This document shows, piece by piece, positions 24,702-32,622 of a stretch of DNA of 64,000 bases. A program made the position numbers and the translations under genes. Source of the stretch: Myceligenerans crystallogenes (GTDB lineage Bacteria; Actinomycetota; Actinomycetes; Actinomycetales; Cellulomonadaceae). Within the stretch, counting starts at the first letter, position 1. Each line of letters opens with the position of its first letter. The notes under the pieces were generated by a model. That model saw only the letters and a program-made list of their open reading frames with translations, did no database searches and was not told the DNA's origin. The DNA lies in the NCBI RefSeq assembly GCF_039529775.1, contig NZ_BAAANL010000001.1, positions 806,001 to 870,000 on the forward strand. The letters are read 5' to 3'.

Positions 24702-25544
24702 ATGACTGATCACAAGGTTTGGCTTGTCACCGGTGCCGCGCGCGGGATGGGCGTCGACATCGCGAAGGCCGCCCTCGCGGCAGGGCACCGGGTCGTCGCC
24801 ACCGCCCGCTCCGTACAGAAGGTGACCGAAGTGCTCGGCGAGCACGAGGACCTGCTCCCGGTCGCGCTGGACATCACGGACGAGGCCTCGGCCCAGGCTG
24901 CCGTCCGGACCGCCGTCGACGGCTTCGGGCGCATCGACGTGCTGGTGAACAACGCAGGCATGTTCTACGCCGGGTTCTTCGAGACCCTCAGCGCCGCGCA
25001 GATCCGCGCGCAGATGGAGGTCAACTTCTTCGGCACGCTGAACGTCGCCCGGGCCGTGCTGCCGGTCATGCGCGCCCAGCGCAGCGGCCGGCTCGTCACG
25101 ATCACCTCGCTGGCCGGGGCTGTGGGCGGGGAGTTCACCTCCGCCTACGCCGCCTCGAAGTTCGCGCTCGAGGGGTGGATGGAGTCGATCGCTCCGGAGC
25201 TCGCTCGCTTCGGCATCGGCGCGACGATCGTCGAGCCCGGGTTCTTCCGCACGGAGCTGCTCGTCGAGGGTTCCTCGACGATCTGGCCCGAGGTGAGCGT
25301 CGCGGACTACGACGAGTCCACGGCGCGGACCATCGAGGCATGGAAGGGCATGAACGGCCGGCAGTCCGGCGATCCCGCCAAGCTCGCCGCCGGCCTGATC
25401 GGGGTCCTCGCGCTGGAGGAGCCGCCGGCGCGCTGGGTCGCCGGAGCGGACGCCGTCGAGGCGGTCGCGGACAAGGGCCGCCGGCTCACCGCGCAGGCCG
25501 CCGCGCACCCGGACCTGTCCACCGGTCTCGGCCACGACGACTGA
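24702..25544 (+). CDS. short-chain dehydrogenase/reductase
   Basis: Classical SDR of 280 residues. Cofactor motif TGAARGMG, structural NNAG, catalytic Ser in ITSLAG and YAASK pair (YxxxK) are all present. It is an NAD(P)H-dependent oxidoreductase of unknown substrate, divergent from the MmyB-like regulator gene that probably controls it. RBS AAAAGGA precedes the ATG. Confidence 0.9.
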   Translation: MTDHKVWLVTGAARGMGVDIAKAALAAGHRVVATARSVQKVTEVLGEHEDLLPVALDITDEASAQAAVRTAVDGFGRIDVLVNNAGMFYAGFFETLSAAQIRAQMEVNFFGTLNVARAVLPVMRAQRSGRLVTITSLAGAVGGEFTSAYAASKFALEGWMESIAPELARFGIGATIVEPGFFRTELLVEGSSTIWPEVSVADYDESTARTIEAWKGMNGRQSGDPAKLAAGLIGVLALEEPPARWVAGADAVEAVADKGRRLTAQAAAHPDLSTGLGHDD

Positions 25545-25590
25545 CGACACCGCCGCACACTCGGACCACCCATCGAAAGGACTCCTCGGC

Positions 25591-25623
25591 GTGAGCACAC
25601 TCACCGGAACCGTCGCGGGGTGA
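25591..25623 (+). pseudogene. truncated 5' remnant, probably of a second SDR gene
   Basis: After an intact AAAGGA site, GTG opens a frame of ten codons reading VSTLTGTVAG and then stops. Many SDR proteins begin with a stretch like STLTGTVALVTGA, so this looks like the surviving start of a deleted gene downstream of the SDR. It could also be a short leader peptide by chance. Confidence 0.4.
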
Positions 25624-25674
25624 TCCGGCGATACCGGGAGAGGCCCGGCCTGCGGATCCCCTAGGGTGCGGGGT

Positions 25675-27732
25675 GTGAACCTGCACGTCGCGAAGTCCGG
25701 GTCCGATGACGCTCCCGGAACGGCCGAGGAACCCCTTTGCACCATCGGCGCGGCCGCGGCGCTGGCCCGGCCGGGGGACACCGTCGTCGTCCATGAGGGT
25801 GTGTATCGCGAGTGGGTGAACCCGCCGCGTGGCGGCACCGCCGACGCGCCGATCACGTATCGGGCCGCGGAGCGGGCGGACGGTGGATTCGAGCCGGTCA
25901 CGATCTCCGGGGCCGAGGCGATCACCGGCTGGCGGCCCCATCCCGGCCCGGGACACGACGGCCGGGTCTGGGTGGTGACGGTTCCGAACACCCTGTTCGG
26001 CGCGTGCCATCCCTACGTCGAACGCATCGGCGGGGACTGGTTCTTCGACGAGACCAGCACGTGGCACACCGGCGAGGTGTACCTCGACGGCAAGTCCTTG
26101 TACGAGTCGCAGACGCTCGGCGGCGTCGTACGTCCCGAGGTCATGGCGGACTCGTCCGACCCGGCCGGCTCCCTGCTGACGTGGTACTGCGAGGTGGGCG
26201 ACGACCTCACGACGATCTGGGCGAACTTCGGTGGTGCCGACCCGGCGGCACATCAGATCGAGATCAACGTGCGCAAGCACGTCTTCTGGCCCGCGGTCAC
26301 CGGCGTCGGCCACATCACGGTCCGCGGTTTCACCCTGACGAAAGCTGCCACGCAGTGGGCCCCGCCCACCGCGTTGCAGGAGGGCCTGATCGGTCCGCAC
26401 TGGTCGAAGGGCTGGGTGATCGAGGACAACACGATCACCGACTCGAAGAACGTCGGCATCGCGCTGGGCAAGGAGATCAGCACCGGTCAGAACGAGTGGA
26501 CCACCGGGGCGAAGGGCGCCAAGGGCGGTACCCAGCGTGAACGTGAGGTCATCCAGCGGGCGCTCGCCCTCCGCGGGCCCGACGCCGGGGAGCCGCACCC
26601 GTGGACCCGGGAACACGTCGGCTCCCACACGGTGCGCCGCAACACGATCCAGGACTGCGAGCAGGCCGGGATCGCAGGGCACCTGGGGGCGGTCTTCTCG
26701 ACCATCAGCGACAACCACATCCGGCGCATCCACGTGAAGCGGCAGTGGCACGGCGCCGAGGTGGCGGGCATCAAGCTGCACGCGGCCATCGACACCGTGA
26801 TCAGCGGCAACACGATCCACCACACCCACCGTGCCCTGTGGCTCGACTGGCAGGCGCAAGGAACGCTGGTGCGGCGCAACGTCTTCTACGCCTCGACCGC
26901 GGAGGATCTCATGGTCGAGGTCTGCCACGGCCCGTATCTCGTGGACTCGAACCTGTTCCTGTCGTCGTGGGCCGTCAAGGACATGTCCACCGGCGGTGCC
27001 TACGTGCAGAACTACATCGCGGGCCGCATCGCGAACTGCGTCGACCACCACCGGTACACCCCGTACCACCTCCCGCACGGCACAGCCGTGCACGGCGTGG
27101 CGAACATCCTCGGCGGCGACAACCGCTTCCTCAACAACGTCTTCGTCGGCGACGCCGACGCAGGTCGCACCGATCCGCACGGAGCACCGGAGCTCGCGAG
27201 CTTCTGGACCGGTGCGGTCGACATGGACGGCGTACCCGGCCAGGCCGCCTTCGTGCCGACCCCGGTGGGCACGTCGCAGTACGACTCCTACCCGATGCCG
27301 GAGGAATACCCCGGCGACGGCGGCGGCCCGACGGACGGGCAGCGCCTCCCGGTCCACATCGAGGGCAACCTGTACGCGGAGGGTGCGGAGCCGTTCCGCG
27401 GGGAGCGCGGTGCCGTCGTCGTGGGCACGGCACCGGTGCGTGTCGAGGTGCTCGACGGCATGGCGGGCACCGTACGCATCGACGTGACCGGACCCGAGGG
27501 CTTCCCCGCCGTGGCGCCCGTGACGACCGCACGCCTCGGGACGTCCTACCAGGCCGAGATGGCCTGGACCAACCCGGACGGCACCGAGCTGGACCTGGGC
27601 GCCGACATCATCGGCAACCCGCGGGACGTGGCCGTGCCCGGGCCGTTCGCCCCGTCGCCGGCACCCGGGCACTCGGTACGCATGGACCCGGCGCCTGATG
27701 GCCGGCCGGGGCGGCGGAACCGGCGCACGTGA
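25675..27732 (+). CDS. GH120-like beta-xylosidase (right-handed beta-helix)
   Basis: Protein of about 685 residues with a parallel beta-helix pattern. It resembles the GH120 beta-xylosidase XylC along most of its length, with landmarks VVHEGVYREWV, IGPHWSKGWVIEDN, GIKLHAAIDTVISGN, LWLDWQAQGT and VEVCHGPYLVDSN. Asp391 and Glu415 fall in the motifs that hold the catalytic pair in that family, as far as I recall. There is no signal peptide, so it acts in the cytoplasm on imported xylo-oligosaccharides. TAGGGT at 25662-25667 lies just before the GTG at 25675, so it is probably leaderless; a GTG at 25666 would add three residues. Family assignment is from remembered motifs. Confidence 0.78.
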   Translation: MNLHVAKSGSDDAPGTAEEPLCTIGAAAALARPGDTVVVHEGVYREWVNPPRGGTADAPITYRAAERADGGFEPVTISGAEAITGWRPHPGPGHDGRVWVVTVPNTLFGACHPYVERIGGDWFFDETSTWHTGEVYLDGKSLYESQTLGGVVRPEVMADSSDPAGSLLTWYCEVGDDLTTIWANFGGADPAAHQIEINVRKHVFWPAVTGVGHITVRGFTLTKAATQWAPPTALQEGLIGPHWSKGWVIEDNTITDSKNVGIALGKEISTGQNEWTTGAKGAKGGTQREREVIQRALALRGPDAGEPHPWTREHVGSHTVRRNTIQDCEQAGIAGHLGAVFSTISDNHIRRIHVKRQWHGAEVAGIKLHAAIDTVISGNTIHHTHRALWLDWQAQGTLVRRNVFYASTAEDLMVEVCHGPYLVDSNLFLSSWAVKDMSTGGAYVQNYIAGRIANCVDHHRYTPYHLPHGTAVHGVANILGGDNRFLNNVFVGDADAGRTDPHGAPELASFWTGAVDMDGVPGQAAFVPTPVGTSQYDSYPMPEEYPGDGGGPTDGQRLPVHIEGNLYAEGAEPFRGERGAVVVGTAPVRVEVLDGMAGTVRIDVTGPEGFPAVAPVTTARLGTSYQAEMAWTNPDGTELDLGADIIGNPRDVAVPGPFAPSPAPGHSVRMDPAPDGRPGRRNRRT

Positions 27733-27733
27733 C

Positions 27734-27751
27734 GACCCGGCGCCCCGGGTC
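27734..27751. terminator. short hairpin between convergent genes
   Basis: GACCCGG and CCGGGTC with a CGCC loop, placed between the stops of the GH120-like and tetR genes. No U-tract. Confidence 0.45.
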
Positions 27752-27757
27752 AGCCCT

Positions 27758-28372
27758 TCAGGCTCCTGAGGGGTGCTGGACGGCGGCATCGATCACGACG
27801 GCGCGTGCGACGCACGTTCTCAGGAGCTCGCGGCGCGCCTCGTGGATCGCCACCGGCTCGTCGGAGGACGCGGCGTAGACGTTGCTCACCGGCGACCATG
27901 CCATCGACATGCCGATGACAAGGGCCATGATGTCGAAGGGATCGCCGGGGACGACGGTCCCGTTCGCCTGCGCGTCGGCGATGAACCGCAGCTTGCGGCC
28001 GTCGAGGCGATCGGCGTCGTCGACGAGGTGCCCCGTGGGGCGGCGTTCGAGCCGGGCCCATGTGGCGAGGCGTATGAGGTCCGGGCGGCGCAGGTACTCG
28101 TCGTAGAGACGCACGGCCCAGCCCGGCAGGTCGGAGGCCTCGATGGGGACCACGTCGAGGATCCGCTCGAGGGATGCGCGGAAGACGGCGTCGAACAGGC
28201 CCTCCTTGCTCCCGAAGTAGCCGTAGAGCTGGGCCTTGTTCGTCCGTGCCGCGGCGACGATGCGTTCCACGCGCGCTCCGGCGATGCCGTGGGCGGAGAA
28301 CTCGTCGGCGGCCGCGTCGACGATCCGCTGGCGGGTCGCCGCACCCCGTGCCGTCAGCTGCTTCTCGGCCAT
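27758..28372 (-). CDS. TetR-family transcriptional regulator
   Basis: Protein of 204 residues. The N-terminal helix-turn-helix (RIVDAAADEFSAHG to TNKAQLYGYFGSKEGLF) is typical of TetR. The C-terminal domain has a pattern seen in TetR_C-like regulators of small-molecule genes. ATG 28372 is preferred: TAGCCT lies seven bases upstream and the longer frame crosses the operator. It is divergent from the alcohol dehydrogenase gene, which it probably represses. Confidence 0.88.
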   Translation of the reverse strand: MAEKQLTARGAATRQRIVDAAADEFSAHGIAGARVERIVAAARTNKAQLYGYFGSKEGLFDAVFRASLERILDVVPIEASDLPGWAVRLYDEYLRRPDLIRLATWARLERRPTGHLVDDADRLDGRKLRFIADAQANGTVVPGDPFDIMALVIGMSMAWSPVSNVYAASSDEPVAIHEARRELLRTCVARAVVIDAAVQHPSGA

Positions 28373-28390
28373 GGTCGGCAGGCTAACAGA

Positions 28391-28452
28391 CAGACCGGTT
28401 GGTTTGCATTTCGCCGCGGCCTGTCGCATGCTGTAGCAGACCGAACAGTCTG
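28391..28452. promoter_or_regulatory. pair of TetR operators in divergent promoter
   Basis: CAGACCGAACAGTCTG (28437-28452; arms CAGAC and GTCTG) and CAGACCGGTTGGTTTG (28391-28406). The second, read on the other strand, matches the first at 12 of 16 positions. Centres are 46 bp apart, one near each gene. Confidence 0.6.
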
Positions 28453-28469
28453 TTTAAGGAGTTGTCACG

Positions 28470-29543
28470 ATGAGGACCACACGGGGCTGGGTGTCGCACG
28501 GGACGACCGAACTGCGCAGGGCGGAACTGCGCCGGCGCGAGCTGCGCGCCGACGACGTCGCCGTGCGCATCGACTACTGCGGCGTGTGTCACAGCGATCT
28601 CCACGCCGTCCACGCCCACGATCCTGACTCGTCGGTGCCCCTCGTCCCCGGTCACGAGTTCACCGGCACCGTCACCGAGGTCGGGCGAGACGTGCGGAAC
28701 CTGGCCGTCGGGGACGCCGTCGCGGTGGGCAACATCGTCGACGCGTGCCTGGCCTGCGACATGTGCCGGGCGGGACAGGAGAACTTCTGCCGCGCGTTCC
28801 CCACGTTGACCTACGGGGGAGTGGACCGTCGTGACGGGACCCCGACATCCGGTGCCTTCGCCCGCGAGTACGTCGTGCGGGAGGGCTTCGCCTACCGCCT
28901 GCCGCGGGGCCTCGATCCCGCCGCGGCCGCGCCCCTGATGTGCGCCGGGGTCACCGTGTGGGAACCGCTGCGCGCCCTCGGTGTCGGGCCCGGAACCCGG
29001 ATCGCCGTCATCGGTCTCGGAGGGCTCGGTCACCTCGCGGTCAAGCTGGCCGTGGCGCTCGGGGCCGAGACCACCGTCGTGAGCAGGTCGGCGGACAAGG
29101 CCGACGACGCGCGCCGGCTCGGGGCCCAGCACCTGATCGTCTCCACCGACGAGGCGGCCATGACCGGAGCTCGCGGGCAGTTCGACGTGGTCCTGGACAC
29201 GATCGCGGTGGCCCATGACCTGGCGCCCTACCTCGCACTGCTCGCACTGGACGGAGAACTCTCGTTGCTCGGCTACCTCGGCCAGGTCTCCGTCGAGACC
29301 ACCGATCTGCTGATCGGTCGCAAGAAGCTCTCCTCGGGCGGCAGCGGTGGCAGAACCAGGACCGCGGAGCTTCTCGAGTTCTGTGCCGAGCGCGGCGTGG
29401 TCGCCGACATCGAGCTGCTGCCCTCGTCGCGTGCCGGGGAGTCGCTGGAGCGGCTGGCCCGGGGCGACGTGCGGTACCGGTTCGTGCTGGACATGTCAGA
29501 TCTGGACGCCGGGCCGGCGCCGGTCGTGCCGGTGCGCGGGTGA
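28470..29543 (+). CDS. zinc-dependent alcohol dehydrogenase (CAD/YahK-like)
   Basis: MDR-family dehydrogenase of 357 residues. Catalytic zinc ligands are visible in YCGVCHSDLH and GHEF; the structural zinc site CxxCxxCx7C is in DACLACDMCRAGQENFC; the NADP-binding motif is GLGGLGHLAVK. It resembles the cinnamyl-alcohol/YahK group that reduces aldehydes with NADPH. A strong AAGGAG site precedes the ATG. Divergent TetR gene and shared operators imply induction by its substrate or a related electrophile. Confidence 0.92.
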   Translation: MRTTRGWVSHGTTELRRAELRRRELRADDVAVRIDYCGVCHSDLHAVHAHDPDSSVPLVPGHEFTGTVTEVGRDVRNLAVGDAVAVGNIVDACLACDMCRAGQENFCRAFPTLTYGGVDRRDGTPTSGAFAREYVVREGFAYRLPRGLDPAAAAPLMCAGVTVWEPLRALGVGPGTRIAVIGLGGLGHLAVKLAVALGAETTVVSRSADKADDARRLGAQHLIVSTDEAAMTGARGQFDVVLDTIAVAHDLAPYLALLALDGELSLLGYLGQVSVETTDLLIGRKKLSSGGSGGRTRTAELLEFCAERGVVADIELLPSSRAGESLERLARGDVRYRFVLDMSDLDAGPAPVVPVRG

Positions 29544-29600
29544 GCCGGCTGCGGTCGCGCAGCAAGAGGGCCTGAGCAACCCCGCCGACGTCCGTCCCGG

Positions 29601-30611
29601 TCAGCCGGCCTTGCCGCTCGGGAGCGCGGGGAAGAGCGGGCCTCCGGCTCCGGTGGATCGGGTGCTCGCCGCGTCGTTCTGCCCGAAGGTCCACAGGGCG
29701 TACGCCCCGGGCCCGACGCGCAGGGTCGAGTTCCCGATCCGCTCGGTGTGCGTCTCCGCGGCGGCTTCGTTGAGCGCGAGGGCGATGTGCCGCACCCCGG
29801 CTTCCTCGGCCGGGACCGGGACCAGGTGGATCGCCGTCATACCGTCGAACGCCACCACGCCTCCGTCGCGCAGTTCGCGCACGGCGAGCCCGCCTGCCCG
29901 CCACAGCGGCACCATGGCCTCGATGTCGGCCGCGGTCGTCGCGATCCGGACGCCGACGACGTCGCGCAGCTCGTGCTCGAGGTAGCGGTCCGCGTTGTAC
30001 CGGTCGCGGCTGACGTCGCCGTCGTATGCCGGTGGCGGGAAACCGAACCGCGGGTCGCCGAGGAACTCGTCCCGGTACTCCATCGCCCAGGCGAAGAAGG
30101 TGTCGTACTCGCCGGAGGTGAACAGCACGTCGAACCACGGGATGGGCACGCCGTCGCCCGGGTCGGTCACCTGCGTGAACTCCTGCGGTTCGACGCCGAG
30201 CTCCCGCAGTGCGTCCGACGCCGCCGCGAGGTCGCCGTCGTCGTCCGCGGACACCGCCAGCCCGGTGTCGCCGACGACGGCTCCCGGCGCGTCCCCGGGC
30301 CCGAAGAACTCGAGGTAGGTCTCCTTGCCGCGCAGGTACCGCCCCGTCCAGGTCTGCGACCCGTCGTTGCCGGTGCGGACCTGCCGGTCCGCGAACTGCC
30401 CGAGGTACTCGGAGTGCTGGACGGCGTCCGCGGTCTCCTGGTCGACCATCGCCCACGCGTGGTTGAACGCGAGGAGCGGTTCCGGGTGACGGGAAGCCTG
30501 CGGGCCGACAGCGTCGTCGGCCTGTGCGGGGAGGGCGAACGCCCCGGCGACCAGAGCGACGACGGCCACCAGGACGCCGATCAAGGATGGAATTCTCCGT
30601 TGAGTCCGCAT
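29601..30611 (-). CDS. secreted DUF5829-like protein
   Basis: Protein of 336 residues with a signal peptide (hydrophobic stretch about 9-28, cleavage near PAQA-DD). The mature part contains FNHAWAMVDQETADAVQHSEYL and WTGRYLRGKETYLEFFGPG, resembling the actinobacterial family DUF5829. Two glyoxalase-like repeats are possible from the spacing of ETYLEFF and IPWFDVLF, but this is uncertain. Start ATG 30611 begins the signal peptide. Function unknown. Confidence 0.65.
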   Translation of the reverse strand: MRTQRRIPSLIGVLVAVVALVAGAFALPAQADDAVGPQASRHPEPLLAFNHAWAMVDQETADAVQHSEYLGQFADRQVRTGNDGSQTWTGRYLRGKETYLEFFGPGDAPGAVVGDTGLAVSADDDGDLAAASDALRELGVEPQEFTQVTDPGDGVPIPWFDVLFTSGEYDTFFAWAMEYRDEFLGDPRFGFPPPAYDGDVSRDRYNADRYLEHELRDVVGVRIATTAADIEAMVPLWRAGGLAVRELRDGGVVAFDGMTAIHLVPVPAEEAGVRHIALALNEAAAETHTERIGNSTLRVGPGAYALWTFGQNDAASTRSTGAGGPLFPALPSGKAG

Positions 30612-30677
30612 GCGCTCCAGTGTGGCCGCCGGGACCGGCACTGTCACCTGCAGTCGCCTGCACTCCTCGCACCCGTG

Positions 30678-32465
30678 TCAGCAGCGGACGCGCACGTTCG
30701 TCTCCCAGAGGTCAGCGGCGGACACGTGACGGTGCCGGGAGAGCCACAGCTCCGTGCTGACCAGCGTCTCCAGCGCCCGGACCGTCGTCACCCGGGCAGC
30801 CTCCCGCCGCCCGCCACCACGGTCCGCCGCCGGTCCGCCGGCCGCACCGCCGGCCGCCCCATCGGCCCGCAGCGCCTCCAGGTCCCGCTCGATCGCCCGC
30901 GCGTCCAGCAACCCGTGGGCCACCAGCTCCGACCCGGCCAGCAGCTCCCGCACCGCCGCCAGGTTCCCCGTCACGCCCAGCCGCCCGTCGTCGTCCGCGC
31001 GCCCGGCCCCCCGCTCCACCGGCTCCTCCCCGACGGCCTGCAACGCCGCGGTGAGCAGCGGCGTGCGCTGATGCAGGTGGAGGTGCTCGTGCACGGGCAC
31101 CGCGAGCGCCGCCCGCACCACCTCGTTGTCCAGGAACGGGGCGGACAGCGCGCACCCGGCGGCCGCGGCCTGCGCGGCCAGGCCCGCGAACCGCGGGCCG
31201 GTCAGGTGCACCTCGTCCCAGATGCGGCGGGCGCTCATCCCGATCGCGATGTCGTGCGCGCGCATCGCCACGCCCTGCACGACGGCGGCTGTCGCCACCC
31301 GGGCGGCCGGCGTGAGCCAGGCCGCCGCGCCGGACGGGGGAAGCCACGAGATCGCCCGGGCTGCCGCCCGGCCCGGCGCCGTGATGCCGTCCGCGAGCTC
31401 CCGCAGCGCGGCGCTGTACGACGTCCGCGCCAGCAGCACGCCGGCGCGGTACACCTCGTGCGTCGCGAGGCCCCGTCGTCGCGCCTGCGTGACCGACGCC
31501 CGCCACAGCGCCAGGTGCTGCCCGGTGGCGGCGAGATCCGCGAGCGCCGTCACCGGCGCGGTCAGCAGCTGGTCGCGGCCCGATCCGACCAGGTGGAGGG
31601 CGCTGCCGGCGCTCGCGGCCCGCCGGTAGCGGTCCCGCAGCTGGGGCCAGCGGACGGCGTCGGCGAACGGCTGGTCCGTGAGAGGCGAGCGCTCGAGGTC
31701 CCAGAACGCGGCGGGGGCGGGCAGGGGGGCGACGATGCCGGGGTCGAGCAGCGGCGAGCGCCGTACGGTCAGGCGTCCGAGCGAGGTGGTGTTGTCCTCG
31801 CCGGAGGTGTCGGCGCTGACCAGGCCGCCGGCGTTGCGGACGCGGACCTCGACGGCTCCGAGCAGGGCGTCGCGGAACCGGTCGACGCCGTCGGCGAACG
31901 GTGTGCCCTGGCCCAGGGGTTCGTAGGGTCGTGTGCTGCCGGCGTCGTCGTCGACGGTGAACAGGTGCCCGCCGGGGACGCGGCGGACGCCGCGGAACGT
32001 CGTGGTGAGCGGGGCCAGTTCGCCGAGGTCCGGGGTCACCATGGTCTGCACGATCGCCTCGTGGTCGGTGCGTGCGCCCGTGAGCGCCGCGAGCGGCGTC
32101 GCCTCGGTCGCCCAGACGGCCTCGCCCCGCAGGCGCGCGTGGAAGACGGGCCGCGCCCCGGCGAGGTCGGAGAGGACCACGGTCCGGTTCCGGTGCTGGG
32201 CGATCACCCAGTAGGAGCCGGGCCAGCGGGTGAGGAACCGCCAGGCCTCGCGCCGGACGTCCAGGAGGGCCCTGCGCAGCTCGTCCTCGCTCACCCAGGC
32301 GTCGCCGACGACGGCGAGGCGTGCGTCCGTGGACTCACAGGTCCGCACGCCGGGGAAGTCGCCGTCGTCGACGACCCACACGCGATGCGACGAGGTCTCC
32401 TCCTGCCAGAGGGGGCGCCCGCCGAGCGGGGCGACCGGGGCCGTCGTTCCGCAGATCCATCCCAT
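30678..32465 (-). CDS. asparagine-synthetase-like protein, degenerate macrolactam cyclase
   Basis: Protein of 595 residues with an N-terminal Ntn-like half and a C-terminal AANH half, resembling albusnodin/ikarugamycin-type macrolactam cyclases (starts MGWICGTT; no Cys2, so no glutaminase). Key ATP-site motifs are altered: SGEDNTTSL (221-229) replaces SGGxDSxxL, and GSGRDQ (294-299) replaces GDGGDE. About 20 to 30 residues also seem missing after the first. A Gly/Ala/Arg-rich insert lies near the C-terminus. RBS GGAGG is good and the frame is open, so it is likely made. No lasso precursor, RRE or leader peptidase gene is nearby. Adenylation activity is doubtful. Confidence 0.7.
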   Translation of the reverse strand: MGWICGTTAPVAPLGGRPLWQEETSSHRVWVVDDGDFPGVRTCESTDARLAVVGDAWVSEDELRRALLDVRREAWRFLTRWPGSYWVIAQHRNRTVVLSDLAGARPVFHARLRGEAVWATEATPLAALTGARTDHEAIVQTMVTPDLGELAPLTTTFRGVRRVPGGHLFTVDDDAGSTRPYEPLGQGTPFADGVDRFRDALLGAVEVRVRNAGGLVSADTSGEDNTTSLGRLTVRRSPLLDPGIVAPLPAPAAFWDLERSPLTDQPFADAVRWPQLRDRYRRAASAGSALHLVGSGRDQLLTAPVTALADLAATGQHLALWRASVTQARRRGLATHEVYRAGVLLARTSYSAALRELADGITAPGRAAARAISWLPPSGAAAWLTPAARVATAAVVQGVAMRAHDIAIGMSARRIWDEVHLTGPRFAGLAAQAAAAGCALSAPFLDNEVVRAALAVPVHEHLHLHQRTPLLTAALQAVGEEPVERGAGRADDDGRLGVTGNLAAVRELLAGSELVAHGLLDARAIERDLEALRADGAAGGAAGGPAADRGGGRREAARVTTVRALETLVSTELWLSRHRHVSAADLWETNVRVRC

Positions 32466-32622
32466 CCACGTGCCTCCACTTCACCAGGACCGGGTGACCG
32501 GTCAAGGGGGTGACATGCATCGATCGCGTGCAGTACCATCCCAATCCCAATGAAGTGTGATTTATAGGCCGAGCGGCGGTCACGCACGGTTCACGCACGC
32601 TCACGCCCGGTACGGAGAAGCG
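32466..32622. promoter_or_regulatory. divergent promoter region cyclase-like / HTH-deformylase
   Basis: AT-richer region of 157 bp with TTTATAGG (about 32562-32569) as a candidate -10 for the plus strand. On the minus strand a duplicated ATTGGG unit precedes TACTGC. No convincing precursor peptide gene is present on either strand. Confidence 0.4.

Noticed and set aside
32287..32587. Short minus-strand frames before the cyclase-like gene as a lasso-peptide precursor
   Set aside because: The frames overlap the cyclase start, lack a leader/core pattern with Gly/Ala/Ser/Cys1 and an acidic residue at 7-9, and have no separate RBS.
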